Shown piece by piece: positions 54,333 to 64,000 of a stretch of 64,000 bases of DNA; the first letter of the stretch is position 1, and each line of letters opens with the position of its first letter. The position numbers were made by a program, and so were the translations under genes. The notes beneath the pieces are model-generated. The model searched no databases. It had not been told where the DNA came from and saw only the letters and a list, made by a program, of their open reading frames with translations. The stretch is from positions 1 through 64,000 of the forward strand of contig JAFJTR010000124.1 of NCBI GenBank assembly GCA_022559985.1. The letters run 5' to 3'. This stretch comes from Parastagonospora avenae f. sp. tritici 18332-5. Its lineage: Eukaryota; Ascomycota; Dothideomycetes; Pleosporales; Phaeosphaeriaceae.

Positions 54333-55998
54333 TCATTGCTTCCCCACCTCCCTCAACCTCACCCTTAACCCTCCCTTAGGCTTCGCCGTGATCCCCCCCT
54401 GAATCTTCAACTCCCACTCCCCCTCCTCAAACTCGACCTCAAACCTCCCCACCAGCGCCGCCACAAGACACGCAAACTCCGCTTTCGCGAATTCCTTGCC
54501 TATGCAACTTCTCGGGCCATGCAAAAAAGTCGTGACGGCAAAGTTACTCTCCGCGCCGCCGGTGTTTGCACGACCAGCGCCGAGCCAGCGCTCCGGATTG
54601 AATTCCTTGGCGTCGGAGCCCCAGAGGTGCTCGGAGGTGTTGATGGCCCACGGGCAGATTACGATGGTCGTAGCGGCGGGGATGAAGTGGCCTTGGATGG
54701 TGGTGTCGTGCGCGGTTTCGCGGAGTGTGAGAGGGACTGGGGGGAAGATGCGCATTGTTTCGTTTAATACCGCATTGAGATAGGGTAAGCGGTCGACTTC
54801 GGTGGAGTTGATTTCGCCGTTGAGATCTAGATGGCTGCGGACCTCTTCGCGGAGTTTTGTCTGCGTATCTGGGTGTTTGCAGAGGAGGTAGACGGCCCAG
54901 GACAGGGCTGATGCGGTGGTTTCGTGGCCCGCGGCGAGGAAGGTCATGAGTTGGTTGACAAGGTCTTCGTCGGTGAAACCGCCGGATTCCATTGCTACGG
55001 AGAGGATGTCGATTTGTTTCGCCTCGCCTTTCTCAATTTTGACGCGCTTGTCGGCGATGAGGTCGCGAGCTACGCTTTTGATGGTGTTGACGGCTTTGCC
55101 GATCTCGTCGTTTTGCTTCAGAGGTAATGCGATGGCAAGCCAGTATGGTATTATGCCAAGAATGACCTGGATAACCTGCGCGCCACGATTGCCTGCGAAT
55201 ATTGACTTGTATGTCAGATACAACTCGTTCTCTGGCTTAGCTAGCGAATCAAAGTCCTGGCCCATGCCAGCTAGACCGATGATATCGAGTGTTGCGCGTG
55301 AAGCCCATTCGCGGATCTCAATCACGTCTGAAGCTTCCGTATTATCCTTCATAGCCGCAGCTATTCGACTCGTCATTTCCAGCGACTTGTTCCAAAAGAT
55401 CGGGTAGAGGTCCTTGACATGTCGGAACGCAAACGCAGGCATAAGAGCCTTTCTCTGACGTTTGTGCTCATCTCCTTCGGCCAGCAGAATCCCGACCCCA
55501 AGCAATCGTGCGAGACCTCTACGGAGTCTGTCCGGCTTCACGAATTCATAGTTTCTTTGCACCAACACTTCCGCCAGGGCTTTTGGATTCGTCACTAGAA
55601 CACGTGGCTCGTTGAAAAGCCATCGATAATACAACACGCCATCATTCGGCACACGATCAATCCAATCTCTTTGCGGCTCTCCTGTAGGGTCCTTAAATAT
55701 TCTCCTAAAATGGCCGAATAGGACATGTCCATTCTGAAAATATTGGTTAGTGGCTGAACATGTCATGCACGTCGAGTGTCAAACGTACCGGCGGCTGCGG
55801 CAAATGACGCAACGGGCTTAAGAACAGCGGATACACAACGATCTGCCATCCCAATTGCGCAAATACCTGGATCACGAAAAGTGCTGCGATGTTCCAGAAG
55901 TAACTTCGCGGGAAGAAGGCGACATTCGGCGCGTACCGAGAGGCGAAGAATGTGAGGGCGCAGGAAGACAGGAGGAGCGCGCGCTTCGGAATCACCAT
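54333..55998 (-). CDS. Cytochrome P450 monooxygenase
   Basis: Exons 55998-55789 and 55733-54333 (GTACGT..TTTCAG) give 536 residues, a normal P450 length. The N-terminus from ATG 55998 ('MVIPKRALLLSSCALTFFAS') holds two hydrophobic stretches that anchor it in the ER membrane; an upstream ATG at 56238 adds a basic, unlikely leader. The I-helix oxygen motif is 'FLAAGHETTASALSW', the K-helix ExxR is 'ETMR', the PERF-type block is 'FNPERWLG' and the heme loop is 'FLHGPRSCIGKEFAKAEF' with the ligand Cys. The 'GDEHKRQRKALMPAF' C-helix Trp site has Gln-Arg-Lys as in many fungal fatty-acid or xenobiotic P450s. The substrate cannot be inferred; no biosynthetic cluster partners are visible nearby. Confidence 0.93.
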
Positions 55999-56956
55999 CG
56001 TGACTGCGGTACACTGCAACGACAAGAGAAAGACAAGAGATGGGTATCCAAAAGCGAAGAGGACATGCAGCCTCTTAACATAGTCAGCGCCACTACCCGC
56101 CCACACGCGCGTAGTTTCAAGCTTTTGATGCGTAAACGACTTGCCGCAGCTACTCATTGGCCTGTGCGTCGGTCGGTGCAACGGCGAGATTGATCGTTCC
56201 GCATTCCTTCGCCTGACTTCGCTCAGAACACGACGCAAGTACGCTGCCGATGGATGGTTGCCTTGCGAGTCGGATCTGACAATTTCGTCCGCACCTATCA
56301 GAAGCTCGAGAATCTAGGCGAGGGTAAAGCGGAATGAATTTTTCAGCGCTTGTATATCCAGGAGCACAATGTTGGGGCCTCAAGCCTAGTCTGTCGACGG
56401 TGAGACCAGTAGATGACATGACCTGCCTATGCGAGTACGCTTCCTAGAGGATGTAATCCGCACTTCACACTGTTGTGCCACATAGTCGGTGCCTGTTGTT
56501 ACCGTGTCTTGCATCAGCATCTGAAAAATGTACATAGTATAGCTACGACTGATATTACTGGAAGAGGTTACTTTCATTATCTTCATGGCATTAGGATTTT
56601 TGATTTACTTATTCGCATTGTTGAACATGCATCGCATTCATAATATCATTAAATACTCGAAAATTCATCCACCATCTACGTGCTACCCGAACGATATTGA
56701 GAACAATTTACACCTGACTAGAGGATCGGTGTTACCGACTCTAAAACCCCTCTGTATTCAGCAGAAGGATGCAATGTTACCCCGCCGTTGCGTCGAAATC
56801 AAAAGATCCACCGTGTCCGTCCGAGATCGCGCGCGCTCCGATTGGGCGACTCGTACGAACGAGGCTGAAGTTTAAAAAAGTGGCCGAGGCTCAGAAGCAA
56901 GTCTGGGCTAAGAGATGCATTATCATGTCGCGTAGCGTGATGTTTGCAATACTGCG
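55999..56956. other. Intergenic, about 960 bp
   Basis: P450 promoter and 3' flank of the ABC transporter. Local AT-rich stretch 56530-56720. No recognisable gene. Confidence 0.4.
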
Positions 56957-59617
56957 TCATCTGCGTTTTCCAACCGCCTCGTCGTTATCGTCGCTCCGAC
57001 CCGTCGCCTTCGCCGAATCCTCTTCTGCTGGTGTGATGTCGATCAGCGGTGTGCTGGCATCCTTATCACCTTTGACGGAGGGTGCCTTCGAAGGCGCTTT
57101 CGAGTTGGCATTTGACAAGTGACCTGCTGTCTGCTTTGTCCAAAGCTCAGAGTACTTTCCACCAACACCTAATAGCTCCTGGTGTGATCCACGCTCGATG
57201 ATCTCGCCCTTCTCGACGACGAGAATCTGATCAGCATCTACAATGGTGCTGAGACGATGCGCGATCACGAACGTAGTTCGGCCTTTGCTGAGTTTGCGGA
57301 ACGCGGTTTGAATCTGCTCTTCAGTTGCGGAGTCAATGGCAGACGTAGCTTCATCAAGCATGACGATCTTCGGGTTCTTGAGCAGCACACGCGCAATTGC
57401 AATACGCTGTAATTGGCCACCTGATAACCGTACTCCACGCTCTCCAACCTTCGATTCATACTTGTCTGGGAAGCCTACGATGTCTTCGTGAATGGCAGCA
57501 GCACGGCAAGCATCCTCGATTTCAGCATCTGTAGCCTCGAGGCATGCGTACCGGATGTTTTGACGGATGGTTTGATTGAAAAGCACGGGATCTTGAGGCA
57601 CAAGACCAAGGGCTTCACGCACGCTGGACTGTGTGACCGAGCGCAGATCTTGGCCATCGATCATAATTGAACCTCCGGTAACATCGTAGAAACGGAACAG
57701 CAGCTTGAGCATAGTAGACTTTCCACCACCCGTCTCCCCAACAAACGCGATCGTCTGGCCGCCTTCGGCTTGCAGGCTGACGTTCTGGATTATTGGCTTA
57801 CGGGGGTCGTATGCGAACTCCACTTCTTTGAACTCGACTTTACCTTCCTTGACTACGAGCTCCTGGGCACCCTCCTGATCTGACACTGTGGGCTTCGTGT
57901 TGAGTAGCTGTAGAAGTCGTTCCGCGTCGATGAGCGAGCTTGAGATGTGTCTATAGCTGTACGACAAAACATACAGAGGTGAGGTGAGCGTATTCCAGTA
58001 CATCAGAAGCGTGACGAGATTTCCGACCTTTTTGCGGCCAGACACGATCTGAGTCATGCCGAAGATGCAGCATCCCGCAAAGCCGAAAGTGGTAATGAGA
58101 TCTTGAACTGCATGACCACCCATGGAGCGAAAGTAATAGGCGTACTGCGCGTTGATCGAGTTTATGATGTTGGCAGCATAGCGGCTGTGTTCGAAGGCGA
58201 GGCGATTGAAGTATGCCACTGTCTGCCAGTTGTGCACTGTTTCGTTAACCGTGGAGCTTTCGGTACGTTGCTTTTCGACGTAATCTCGTCGCTTGGGCTG
58301 TGAAAGGCCAGTAAAGTACCAGCCGATTGCAATGTATGCTGCTCCCATGAAGAGAATGATGAAAGCCATATACGCATCAAAAAGCGATGTAACGTAGTAC
58401 ATTGCAACGACAAGATCAAGAAAGATGGGACCAACATCGAACAACATCATCTCGATGAGTGAATTGAGCGAAGACGCCTGTTCAACTGCTTTCAAGACTT
58501 CGCCAGAATCCTTGGACGTGTGGAAGTCCATGGACAATCCGAGCACATGCTCATATGCAAGGAGCGTGATCCTTCGATATGCCGAGTTGGTAATAACCAT
58601 GCTGGCGATGCCGTCAAGAATGCCCAACCCAGCGTAGCTGTTGACGTAGGAATATAAGACCCACAGTCCAATGTCTTTCCAGGGCATGGTCGGATTAGGC
58701 TCGGAGAGCTTGTTCGTGATTATACCGAGTTGTCGAGGGGTCAGGAGGTTCAGGAACCGCTCTTGTAGCATGTGGATCAAACGCACGAACAGGGCACCCA
58801 TGACCTTCCAGTCATCTCTGGGAAACAAGTAAGGCACGAAGACTGCGAACGCTTTCAGGTATCCAAGCCAACCTCCTTCCTCCTCAAGGCGCTTCGCCTG
58901 CCGCTCTTTGATGTCCTTGTCATCGTCAGGATGACCACCCTCATCGTCTGAATCATCTGGGTCACCTAGCACCACAGGAGGAATGGCACCGTATCCCGCC
59001 GCCGCTGCATCCGTTGCAGCGCTGTTTGGCTTCTTGGCGAGAAGGGGCTGTTGTTCTTCGTCTGTGCTACGCTCCACGTGCTTCGAGAGGAGAATGGCAA
59101 ACCCGTCGATCATGAGGAATAAGGAAACCGCAGCCCGAATACAACCAAGCACAAACGCAACATCGTGCTCCCTACCATCCAGTGGCATGGCAAATCCGCT
59201 GATAAGACATGTTGTCGTCTCAAAAGCGAAATGCCAGACAAACGCGCCGAAGTAGGGATGCCACCGCATCGATTTGCTCGACCATAGTTGGTACAGCAAA
59301 GGACCCCATGTCAGTATTGAGCCAAGACAACGTATTGCGGCTGGCTTCGGCGGTTCGTATTCCCAATCTGCTATTGACCGACTGAAGTAGTAGAGAACCT
59401 CGGCAATGTAGGCGATAAGTGTGATTGCAACAAGTGCCACTGTCCCTCGTCGCCGCTTGTGGGATATGGGCTTTGGCTTATGTAAAACGCAGAGACTGAA
59501 TGCGCATGCTCCAAGGAAGTAGAAGGCCACTGTCGGTGCATGCATATAGTCGAGCAGTGTCATGGCCGAAGACAGAGGGGCAGGCGGATCTGAGCTGCCC
59601 ATGTTTGCAATTTCCAT
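56957..59617 (-). CDS. HMT1-type ABC half-transporter (ABCB/ATM family)
   Basis: Single exon, 886 residues. The N-terminal ~220 residues hold an extra membrane domain (about five segments, 'YIAEVLYYFSRSIADWEYEP'), then an acidic linker ('DPDDSDDEGGHPDDDKDIKE'), a six-segment ABC membrane domain (about 270-590) and one nucleotide-binding domain: Walker A 'GETGGGKST', Q-loop 'VPQDPVLFNQTI', signature 'LSGGQLQRIAIARVLL', Walker B 'KIVMLDEATSAID', H-loop 'IAHRLSTI'. The layout (TMD0 + TMD + NBD) is that of S. pombe Hmt1, a vacuolar transporter of glutathione/phytochelatin and cadmium tolerance; it works as a homodimer. The tail after the NBD is Ser/Lys/Ala-rich with 'SKAPSKAPSVKG'. The start at 59617 has a second Met five codons on ('MEIANMGSSD'); either is possible. 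Confidence 0.9.
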   Translation of the reverse strand: MEIANMGSSDPPAPLSSAMTLLDYMHAPTVAFYFLGACAFSLCVLHKPKPISHKRRRGTVALVAITLIAYIAEVLYYFSRSIADWEYEPPKPAAIRCLGSILTWGPLLYQLWSSKSMRWHPYFGAFVWHFAFETTTCLISGFAMPLDGREHDVAFVLGCIRAAVSLFLMIDGFAILLSKHVERSTDEEQQPLLAKKPNSAATDAAAAGYGAIPPVVLGDPDDSDDEGGHPDDDKDIKERQAKRLEEEGGWLGYLKAFAVFVPYLFPRDDWKVMGALFVRLIHMLQERFLNLLTPRQLGIITNKLSEPNPTMPWKDIGLWVLYSYVNSYAGLGILDGIASMVITNSAYRRITLLAYEHVLGLSMDFHTSKDSGEVLKAVEQASSLNSLIEMMLFDVGPIFLDLVVAMYYVTSLFDAYMAFIILFMGAAYIAIGWYFTGLSQPKRRDYVEKQRTESSTVNETVHNWQTVAYFNRLAFEHSRYAANIINSINAQYAYYFRSMGGHAVQDLITTFGFAGCCIFGMTQIVSGRKKVGNLVTLLMYWNTLTSPLYVLSYSYRHISSSLIDAERLLQLLNTKPTVSDQEGAQELVVKEGKVEFKEVEFAYDPRKPIIQNVSLQAEGGQTIAFVGETGGGKSTMLKLLFRFYDVTGGSIMIDGQDLRSVTQSSVREALGLVPQDPVLFNQTIRQNIRYACLEATDAEIEDACRAAAIHEDIVGFPDKYESKVGERGVRLSGGQLQRIAIARVLLKNPKIVMLDEATSAIDSATEEQIQTAFRKLSKGRTTFVIAHRLSTIVDADQILVVEKGEIIERGSHQELLGVGGKYSELWTKQTAGHLSNANSKAPSKAPSVKGDKDASTPLIDITPAEEDSAKATGRSDDNDEAVGKRR

Positions 59618-62239
59618 GTTTTTGGAGAAGTTGATGATTGTTGTGATGGTTGGTGATGGTTGTTGATGATGGTGATGCTAGTCGCGGTGTAGCAGTTGTT
59701 GATGTGTGGGAACTTTAGCGCGAAGGCTGGTAAAATAGTACTAGGATTGACGCGTATTATGTGAGTGCACAGAGGCCGGCAGGACAGGGTGAAGGGACAA
59801 CGACCCAGGAAAACTAAAGGAAGGGCGGTGACTCTACGTGCTCATTATCGCGCGATGGTTAGTTGGAGGCCGCCCGGTCTGCCGAAAATGCGCTGCCTGG
59901 CTTCGGGTTATTGGGAATGAGCAGAGAATGCGCTCCACGCCAAGTCGAGGCTATAGCACCGCCACAGCGCACTTCTCCGAATCTGCCGGTAAAAGAGCAC
60001 CGCGATGCACTGTGATGAAATGTGTTTTGGAGTGAAAGGAGAAGGGCGCAACAGATGCCGAAATTGTTAGAGAAGCGCCGGTTCTTACGCCGACTGGTTG
60101 GTGCCTAGACTAGTCCGGCAAACGTTTGCGTAATACTCGCCACGATTCGCAAGACTCGTTGATGAAGGTGAAGGGAGTTTGCGCGCAATAGTTGCAAGAG
60201 CGCGACAGGTTGTGATCTTCCGGCAGTCGATGACTGAAGGCGCGTATAGCTGTGGCTAGTGCTGCAGCCTGCGCACACCGCCTAGGAGTCATCTTCAGCT
60301 TCACAACTGGCTGAACTATAAATCGTGAAGATTCAGGCAGACGGGACGCCCGTCAAATGAACACCCGTAAGATGCACATGGTGTGTGGCATGAGTCGCTC
60401 TTAATGGCGCCGGTGAAGAGGTGCGAGAAGCTTGCGAGGAGCTTGCGAGTGGTGGACCGCATGCAAGCGTTTCCAAGCGGCGCAGGCAGAAATGCGACGA
60501 CGGGTTGAGCTGAATGTCAGCGCTGAATGGCTGCATGTACGCGCATATTTATATGTTACTGTAACTGAGGGATGTTCGCCAGGTTCTTGTATGGATGCCT
60601 GTGGCGGGGATGGATGTTTTTGCCCCAATAAGAGCCAAAAGCGGCCTAGCGCTCATAGCTCCAGCTTCGGCTACAACTCTCAGACTTCATTCGTTCTCCG
60701 CACCTCACTGCATCCACATATCCTTCGAACCTCGAGTCTCTTGTTAGCCATGTACACAGAATTGCGCTTCACGTGACCCTGTGGTACCTACCTAGGCCCT
60801 CCGATATGATGGACACGCAACGGGCAACCAACGCTCACCAAGACGAATCCCACCTGGGCAAGGGGACATATGACGGCGTCGTTTACCTCAACAAGGTAAA
60901 GATCTAACTTCGAACCATCGCATCCAGCGCTTCGAGCGCATCAACATGCCCTAACCCCTAATCGCTACATCGCACAAAGACTTCGTAACACCAAGCACGT
61001 ACACGTTCAGCTCTTGTGTGCAACTGGGTGCAACACATAGCTCAAGGCAAAACAGGGTCTATCCAAATCTCACCGATTTTCTCATCGTCTCTACCTTCTC
61101 AGTCTCTCTCATTTGGCGATTTCTTGCTTCCAGTCTACTTTCATCTTCGTCAAAACAGTCTTCATCGTTCGCACTACTCAACTCTTGGCTACTGTGCCAT
61201 GCGGCACCCCGCCACTCGCGCTCCAAAGCAGTAGAGCCAATCTCAATAACCAACACGGCAGACAAACGCCATAATAAGTGCTCCCGTTTGATGGAATCAG
61301 CAACAAGGCCTGTCCATGCGGGATGTGAAGGGGCACGCTCGTGTGCACTCCTCACGACTCCAATTTACTATGTGACTGCAACCCGCCACGAGGCACCCCG
61401 CACATATAAAGCAATCGCTGTTCAGCAGCTATGCCCGTTCGCTCTGTTGCATTCTTCTCTTCACCGTCGCTTGCTTTCCGTTGTATAACAGTCGGCCTCT
61501 TTTTCTGGCTTTTCGTTCTGAATTATTCTTACTGGCTTTAATATCATATATCAACATCTTGAGTCGAGGGCTTGAAACACATTGCCTAACGTTCGGACCT
61601 TTCAAATTCCTCTACCAGGGCGCTTAAACGTCCACGCCATACTGGTGTGGACAATAGTTTGCTCGTCACCCTCGCTTTCCCAACCGAGTGGACAATATCA
61701 ACACCCGTCACCTTCGCTTTTCCCAACTTTCCGCGACCCAGGGTCACGCCTTTCACTCTGACCCCACAGCGCCTCCAAACCCCAGCCAGTGTACGCCGCC
61801 CGAGCTCCCTCGTTGATCAATCCCCGAGCCCTCGATCTACTCCACTCGGGTCTCCTTCTCGCCTGACCTCTCGATCAAACGCAGCCTAGGTCTCCCTCCT
61901 GCCCGAACTCCTCGATCGCTAGACACTGTACCACACCGCACCAACAATTACCCCACTATCAACCGGTTCGTCTGCACTCACATTCGCCGGAAGGCTATCC
62001 GCGCTCACATACGCCAGAAAGGCTTGATCTCACTTTCGTCCGTTTGTGCGGGTAACAAGAGTAATTGATTGCAAGTCTTGAGATTTCCGTGTTTGTAGAC
62101 ATGTGATAGGATCGCGGACTCGTACATGTGCTAACACATACTTGTAAACTCAGACTTCCAGTCTCCAGCCAAACCACTTGATAGATCTGTTGCTACAAAG
62201 TCCGCGGAGATAGATTGATCATTAGTCAACCGCGCCACC
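59618..62239. promoter_or_regulatory. 2.6-kb intergenic with long pyrimidine-rich leader
   Basis: Divergent spacer between the ABC transporter and the 62.2-kb gene. Near 59640-59680 is a GATGGTTGGTGATGGTTGTT repeat. At 61645-61740 an imperfect ~45-bp tandem repeat occurs (GTGGACAATA followed by CGTCACC[C/T]TCGCTTT, twice). From about 60950 the plus strand is CT-rich, suggesting a long 5' UTR, and GTAAACTC..-like splice sites near 62140 could mark a leader intron. ORFs up to 156 codons show no family features. Confidence 0.4.
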
Positions 62240-63818
62240 ATGTCGACCGGCCCTTCGCCACCGCCAAACGCTCCTATGCCTCCGCCGGCAACACCTCGTA
62301 TAAGCACGAGCGCAAGCACTAGCGCCAAGACAGACTCCTCTCCGCCCTCCGACGTCGCCCCCGATACGCCAGGCAGCCGCAGCCGCACTACACCGCTCTC
62401 GCTCGCTAGCCCGTCGTCTGCGCGCAAAACACCAGTTCGCGATCTCGCGAGCCCAGCCAAGACTCCCCATCGTAGTCTGACTCCAGCACGCACACCCGGC
62501 GGCAACCTACTCACCTGCACGTCTGATGTGGATTGCATGAAAGACGTGGTCGTTCACACAGCAATTTGTACCGTGTGCGACGAGCGCAACAAGGGGCACA
62601 TGAAGCGGTGTCCCGGCTGCACTTGGCAAATCTGCGAGAAGTGTCTCGAGGACCGGGTGAAGGAAGGTCGGAGCCTCACGCACGGGAGTATGGGCACGCC
62701 AGGAGGTCTTGGGTCCGGTTTGGGCAGCGGTAGGGTTGTGAGGAGGAGGTTGTTGTTGGACATGCCAGGTTCACCTACGCCTGCGCCTGCATCGCCTACT
62801 CCTACGCGGGCGCGCATGCCGGCAAGGCAAGACGACGACGAACAGATGATGGGTGCCGAGGAGAAGAGCGCCGCAAAGGGTAAAGGAAAGGCGAGTGCGA
62901 GTGCGAAGCCCGCGGGCAAGAAGCGAATCGTTAGCGGCAGGAAGAGCAAGGCCATTATCGAGGATGAGTCTTCCGGCGACGACTTTATGCCTGACCCTAC
63001 CTCCCCAACATCCCGCAAGCGTCACCGCACTACTCTTCACATCACCGATACGCCAACTGCAACATCTGCACGTCCATCACGTACCGGCCCTACCACATCT
63101 TCTTACGTCGATCTTGGTTCACCGTCTAGCTCTCCCAGCAACGAGTCAGTTGGCAACCCTTCCCCAAACAAGAACTCCGAGCAGACGGGCGAAGGACAGC
63201 GTATCAACCCCCAGAGCATCGCGCCGCCTACGGGTCGAATCCAAGAGCTCTTGGAAGCTGCCGGCGTCAATACGCCAGGCAATCGGTATGAGCAGCATTT
63301 CCTAGGTCGACAAGAGCCTGTGGTGACAAACCGCGTGATTAGCATTCCGGAATCTGTGCGGCGCATGGGCGACAAGACACCGCGTCTGACCGCAGTGCAG
63401 AAGTTGGAGGCGAGGAAGAACGAGATGTGGTTCCAGGTAAGTTTCCATGCATCCGCATCCTGTGGTTTTGACTAACGTGAAGTAGGCACAGAAGGCACAA
63501 GCCGAAGAGCTGAAAGTCGCGTCGACTGTCAGGGCCTTTGCCGAAGCCGAGGCCATGAAGGCCCAAAACCATGTCCCGGACCTGAACACTGACGAGAAGG
63601 AAGAGTTGACGTCCGCGATCAAAGAGGCAGCTCGTAAATGGGCTTTGCGCGCGCACGATGGACTGCCACCTCCACTGCAGGCGACGGTCGAGCGGGGCCT
63701 CAACATGCGCCTTGACCACATCGATACGCCGTACACGCGACAACTCTTCGATGTCGTTAGGGAGTGCGCCACCCGCAAGCTTGATGAGTTCATACAGGAC
63801 CGCGGAACGTCAACATAG
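62240..63818 (+). CDS. Cys-rich zinc-binding (PHD/RING-like) nuclear-type protein
   Basis: Exons 62240-63436 and 63486-63818 (GTAAGT..AAGTAG) give 509 residues. Residues 1-90 are Pro/Ser/Thr-rich and disordered with 'TPxR/SP' sites. A cysteine cluster follows: Cys93, 99, 110, 113, 124, 127, 132 and 135, with 'CTVCDERNKGHMKRCPGC' and 'QICEKC', a pattern able to bind two zinc ions in RING/PHD or related fashion. The middle is basic with 'KAAKGKGKASASAKPAGKKR' type stretches and 'DESSGDDFMPDPTSPTSRKR' (acidic plus nuclear-localisation-like). The C-terminal ~120 residues are helical ('LTAVQKLEARKNEMWFQ', 'AAREWALRAHDGLPPPLQ'-like). Chromatin or ubiquitin-related function is possible, but no family is certain. 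Single clean intron. Confidence 0.78.
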
Positions 63819-64000
63819 ACCGAGCACTCTTCGAGTGCACAAATGGGAGGGGATCTTGTGTTTGCAAGGACGCCATGTTGGTGTTGCATATCCTTTGAAG
63901 TTTTGCAACTTTATCCGTGTGACACAGCTGTCCCCTTCTTATCCTTTCAGTTCGTTTATCCAGGTCTTGGTGCCAGTTGGAAGACTTGCGGCGTTACGAG
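63819..64000 (+). other. 3' flank of the last gene
   Basis: About 180 bp to the window edge; 3' UTR expected. Nothing else visible. Confidence 0.4.

Noticed and set aside
61018..61488. 156-codon ORF in the 2.6-kb intergenic
   Set aside because: Ser/Leu/His-rich composition typical of a CT-rich leader; no start context or conserved motif.
1..64000. CRISPR arrays, bacterial operons, phage or plasmid features, rRNA or tRNA genes
   Set aside because: None seen; spliced genes and fungal families show a eukaryotic nuclear sequence, and I noticed no tRNA-like or rRNA-like segment.

Overview
The window is nuclear DNA from a filamentous ascomycete (Pezizomycotina), most likely a Dothideomycete. The evidence is: genes carry many short introns (about 45-80 nt, GT..AG, often with a CTAAC/CTAAT-like branch site); families are typically fungal (AcuK/Ert1 gluconeogenesis regulator, DUG2, HMT1-type ABC transporter, HET domain, Zn2Cys6 regulator, DHA1 drug antiporter); and an AT-rich repeat island carries the C-to-T / G-to-A decay pattern of repeat-induced point mutation (RIP). 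The class assignment is an inference and was not tested by any search.

Layout. 1-4940 is a RIP-decayed repeat island. It holds the 3' ends of two Tad1-like LINEs, a complete but dead Fot1/pogo DNA transposon with TIRs and TA duplication, and the fossil of a HET-domain protein. 5080-13588 is ordinary housekeeping DNA: an SDR oxidoreductase, a very long HSL-type esterase, riboflavin kinase (FMN1) and an AcuK/Ert1-like regulator. 15292-28534 is an accessory block: a 16-exon MFS drug transporter, an RraA-like aldolase, a Zn2Cys6 regulator relic, a divergent lactonase / sugar-transporter pair and a HET-domain gene. Four of these genes carry a single lesion or a splice-phase conflict. 28445-34480 holds a GNAT acetyltransferase, a 20-cysteine secreted protein and two proteins of unknown function. 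34541-43641 holds DUG2 and two divergently transcribed long coiled-coil proteins. 45036-54229 holds a conserved unknown protein with a glycine-rich hydrophobic segment and a local family of four paralogs of unknown function (46.8, 48.1, 49.8 and 53.2 kb) in different states of decay, with a FAD oxidoreductase inserted among them. 54333-63818 holds a P450, an HMT1-like ABC transporter and a Cys-rich zinc-binding nuclear-type protein.

How genes may work together (inference): the lactonase and sugar porter share a promoter region and lie close to an RraA aldolase and a Zn2Cys6 regulator, the layout of a small sugar or sugar-acid catabolic cluster that is now falling apart. DUG2 (glutathione turnover) and an HMT1-type transporter (glutathione/phytochelatin conjugates) are both present but 20 kb apart, so a link is weak.

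The most unusual item is the paralog family at 46.8-54.2 kb. Its members share an N-terminal helical block with a (D/E)DW motif, a small 'S(V/L)AA' motif, a 'YESLFG'-like motif, a basic/acidic 'RAIRDxNLDLEDLE' block, an acidic-basic tail and part of their 5' leaders. One copy has a premature stop with a still-readable tail and another has three stops that could all be CpA-to-TpA changes, which suggests RIP leaking into young gene duplicates. Exon boundaries were placed by eye from splice sites and reading frame; no transcript data or searches were available.
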